The notes under the pieces are model-generated. The model did not search any database, was not told the origin of the DNA, and saw only the letters and a list, made by a program, of their open reading frames with translations. From contig NZ_CP092332.1 of the NCBI RefSeq assembly GCF_029866485.1, positions 930,001 to 994,000 of the forward strand: 64,000 nt of DNA. The letters are read 5' to 3'. This DNA is from Flavobacterium keumense (GTDB lineage: Bacteria; Bacteroidota; Bacteroidia; Flavobacteriales; Flavobacteriaceae). Positions 62,731-64,000 of this stretch are shown here, piece by piece; position 1 is the stretch's first letter, and each line of letters begins with the position of its first letter. A program made the position numbers and the translations under genes.

Positions 62731-63649
62731 CGGATTACATAGTATTTACCTATTTTTTTTAACCCTTCCGTCTTTATTTGCACAGACGGTTACAACTACT
62801 GCTGGATCCATAAATTTTAATTTAAGTTCTGCATGGGCATCTCCTACTCAAGTGGCAAATGGAATTACCATTCAAGATGGTCATATAATAAATGTTCCAA
62901 CAGGAACCGTTTTTTATAGTGGGAAAATTGATTTTGTAGGAACTGGAAAATTACAACTAATTGGAACGGGTAAATGGATGCCAGGCCCTTCAATTACAAG
63001 TTTAAAAAGTTGTAAGGAAATATTAAGTTATTATCCCATGTCGCCTTCAGGACAATATAGTATTGATCCAGACGGAGCTGGTGCACTACCAAGTACCAAC
63101 TGTTATTGCGACATGACTACAGATGGCGGCGGTTGGACATTAGTACTTAATTATTTGCATCGTGGAGGGACTAATCCTGCGCTTCAAGTCAAGACTAATA
63201 GTCTCCCTGTTTTAGGGTCAACCGTTTTAGGTACTGATGAATCAGGTTCGTCAACCACTTGGGGACACGCAGCTCCTTCCTATTTAAACTCATTTAACTT
63301 CACAGAACTTCGTTTTTACGGAGCTACATCGGGTCATAGTAGAATAATTCATTTTAAAACAAGTCATGCAAATACTATATCCTATTTTAGAACAGGTTCA
63401 GGTAGTATGTCAGGAATTAATAGTAGTTATACTGCATTAGTCTCACATTCGGCTTATATTCCTAATAGCGCTGTAAGTAATTTTGTAAATGAAGGAAATT
63501 TAGCTATGACCAATTTCCCATTTTGGTTGGGAGCTAATTACCATTGGGGAATAAGAGGGCAAGATTACAGATGGGAAGTAGACGATTATGCAGCAAGTAT
63601 TGGGAATGGATATCAATTTCACACCTACAATCAGATATGGATACGGTAA
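62720..63649 (+). CDS. Secreted fibrinogen-like-domain protein
   Basis: Signal peptide (LHSIYLFFLTLPSLFAQ). Residues about 22-95 are short beta-rich sequence (TVTTTAGSINFNLSSAW). From about 97 the fibrinogen C-terminal type domain begins: SCKEILSYYPMSPSGQYSI, DPDGAGALPSTNCYCDMTTDGG and GWTLVLNYL. Further on, the segment FPFWLGANYHWGIRGQDYRW corresponds to the end of the domain. Fibrinogen-like domains bind acetylated or other glycans in animals; in bacteria they are found in surface and fibre-tip proteins. 309 residues. It overlaps both neighbours (11 and 13 bp). Confidence 0.82.
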   Translation: MKSNGLHSIYLFFLTLPSLFAQTVTTTAGSINFNLSSAWASPTQVANGITIQDGHIINVPTGTVFYSGKIDFVGTGKLQLIGTGKWMPGPSITSLKSCKEILSYYPMSPSGQYSIDPDGAGALPSTNCYCDMTTDGGGWTLVLNYLHRGGTNPALQVKTNSLPVLGSTVLGTDESGSSTTWGHAAPSYLNSFNFTELRFYGATSGHSRIIHFKTSHANTISYFRTGSGSMSGINSSYTALVSHSAYIPNSAVSNFVNEGNLAMTNFPFWLGANYHWGIRGQDYRWEVDDYAASIGNGYQFHTYNQIWIR

Positions 63650-64000
63650 TAAAAACAATTAAATTAGCAGTAATTGTAGTATTTATAAATACTTCTACCG
63701 CTCAAACCGGTATAGGTACAACTACGCCTAATGCTTCTGCTAAATTAGAGGTTGCAGCAACAAATAAAGGATTTTTACCACCACGGATAGTATTAACTAG
63801 CGCAACAGATGGCACCACTATACCTTCTCCGGCTACGGGTTTATTGATTTATAATACAGCTACAGCAGGCAGTGCGCCAAATAATGTTGTACCAGGCTAT
63901 TATTATTGGAACGGGACTAGTTGGATTCAAATTGCCAATGGATTAATTATTGATTCAAGTAAATCAAGTAGTTTTACTTTGGCAGCAACAGATAATAATA
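63637..64000 (+). CDS. Secreted AQTGIGTTTP-type protein (3' cut by window end)
   Basis: ATG at 63637 overlaps the previous gene by 13 bp. The signal sequence (TIKLAVIVVFINTSTAQ) is followed by TGIGTTTPNASAKLEVAAT and GFLPPRIVLTSATDG. Then GLLIYNTATAG and VPGYYYWNGTSWIQI occur, a set typical of Bacteroidota tail-fibre-like proteins. The frame stays open to the last base. It is the third protein of this operon with this start, so the operon continues past the window. Confidence 0.82.
   Translation, partial: MDTVIKTIKLAVIVVFINTSTAQTGIGTTTPNASAKLEVAATNKGFLPPRIVLTSATDGTTIPSPATGLLIYNTATAGSAPNNVVPGYYYWNGTSWIQIANGLIIDSSKSSSFTLAATDNN

Noticed and set aside
52530..64000. Prophage or integrative island inserted at tRNA-Ser
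   Set aside because: Tail-fibre-like proteins are present, but no integrase, capsid, terminase, portal or lysis gene. The genes carry Sec signal peptides, and no repeat of the tRNA 3' end was noticed in the window. The right edge is open, so it cannot be fully excluded.

Overview
The window looks like a chromosomal segment of a Flavobacterium-type Bacteroidota. It is AT-rich. Several secreted proteins carry type IX secretion (T9SS) C-terminal signals. Most transcription units are preceded by the Bacteroidota -7 element TAnnTTTG. The complex I operon has the short flavobacterial NuoG, and prs-rplY-pth gene order is kept. Species cannot be fixed from sequence alone.

Layout. 1-3.7 kb: the 3' part of a large delta-60-repeat exoprotein with a type C T9SS region. 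3.7-5.8 kb: bioB and ribF, leftward. 6.0-8.7 kb: a secreted reprolysin-like metalloprotease whose C-terminus is split by two close frameshifts. 8.7-11.1 kb: pth, rplY and prs, leftward. 11.3-16.1 kb: tRNA-Leu(CAA), then a light-damage cluster of three different photolyase/cryptochrome-family proteins plus a DUF2256 zinc-ribbon-like protein. 16.1-18.4 kb: a DUF2452 protein and a sodium/solute symporter. 18.6-32.3 kb: a complete leftward nuoA-N operon, interrupted between nuoH and nuoI by an ORF6N-domain gene and an extragenic repeat. 32.5-34.6 kb: a cold-shock protein and aspS. 34.7-41.5 kb: a tetR-tolC-MFP-RND efflux operon with a perfect palindromic operator candidate at its promoter. 41.6-43.5 kb: polyprenyl synthase, a small conserved protein and an outer-membrane barrel. 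43.7-48.1 kb: 2-oxoglutarate dehydrogenase E1 and E2 with a DUF4160/DUF2442 gene pair between them. 48.2-52.6 kb: an MFS transporter, TatD, an acyltransferase, type I asparaginase and tRNA-Ser(GGA).

52.8-64.0 kb (open at the right edge) is the most unusual region. It is a tightly packed rightward operon of eight secreted or surface proteins: a small protein with a T9SS type A signal, a probable beta-barrel, an 1867-residue repeat protein with three nested tandem-repeat arrays (including three nearly identical 750-bp units), three proteins that begin their mature part with AQTGIGTTTP (one ending in an S74-type intramolecular chaperone domain), and two proteins with fibrinogen-like domains (one also with PA14). 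I read it as a candidate surface fibre or adhesin system built from tail-fibre-like parts. There are no capsid, terminase, portal or integrase genes, so it does not look like a prophage.

How the genes work together. The housekeeping part supplies biotin, flavin cofactors, PRPP, polyprenyl diphosphate, respiratory complex I and the TCA-cycle 2-oxoglutarate step. The accessory parts concern DNA photorepair, multidrug efflux and the cell surface. Start codons were moved inward from the longest reading frame for bioB, the first photolyase, nuoA, the 43-kb barrel, the MFS transporter, and the genes at 52.8 and 59.5 kb. In several of these the longer TTG start lies inside or upstream of the promoter element.
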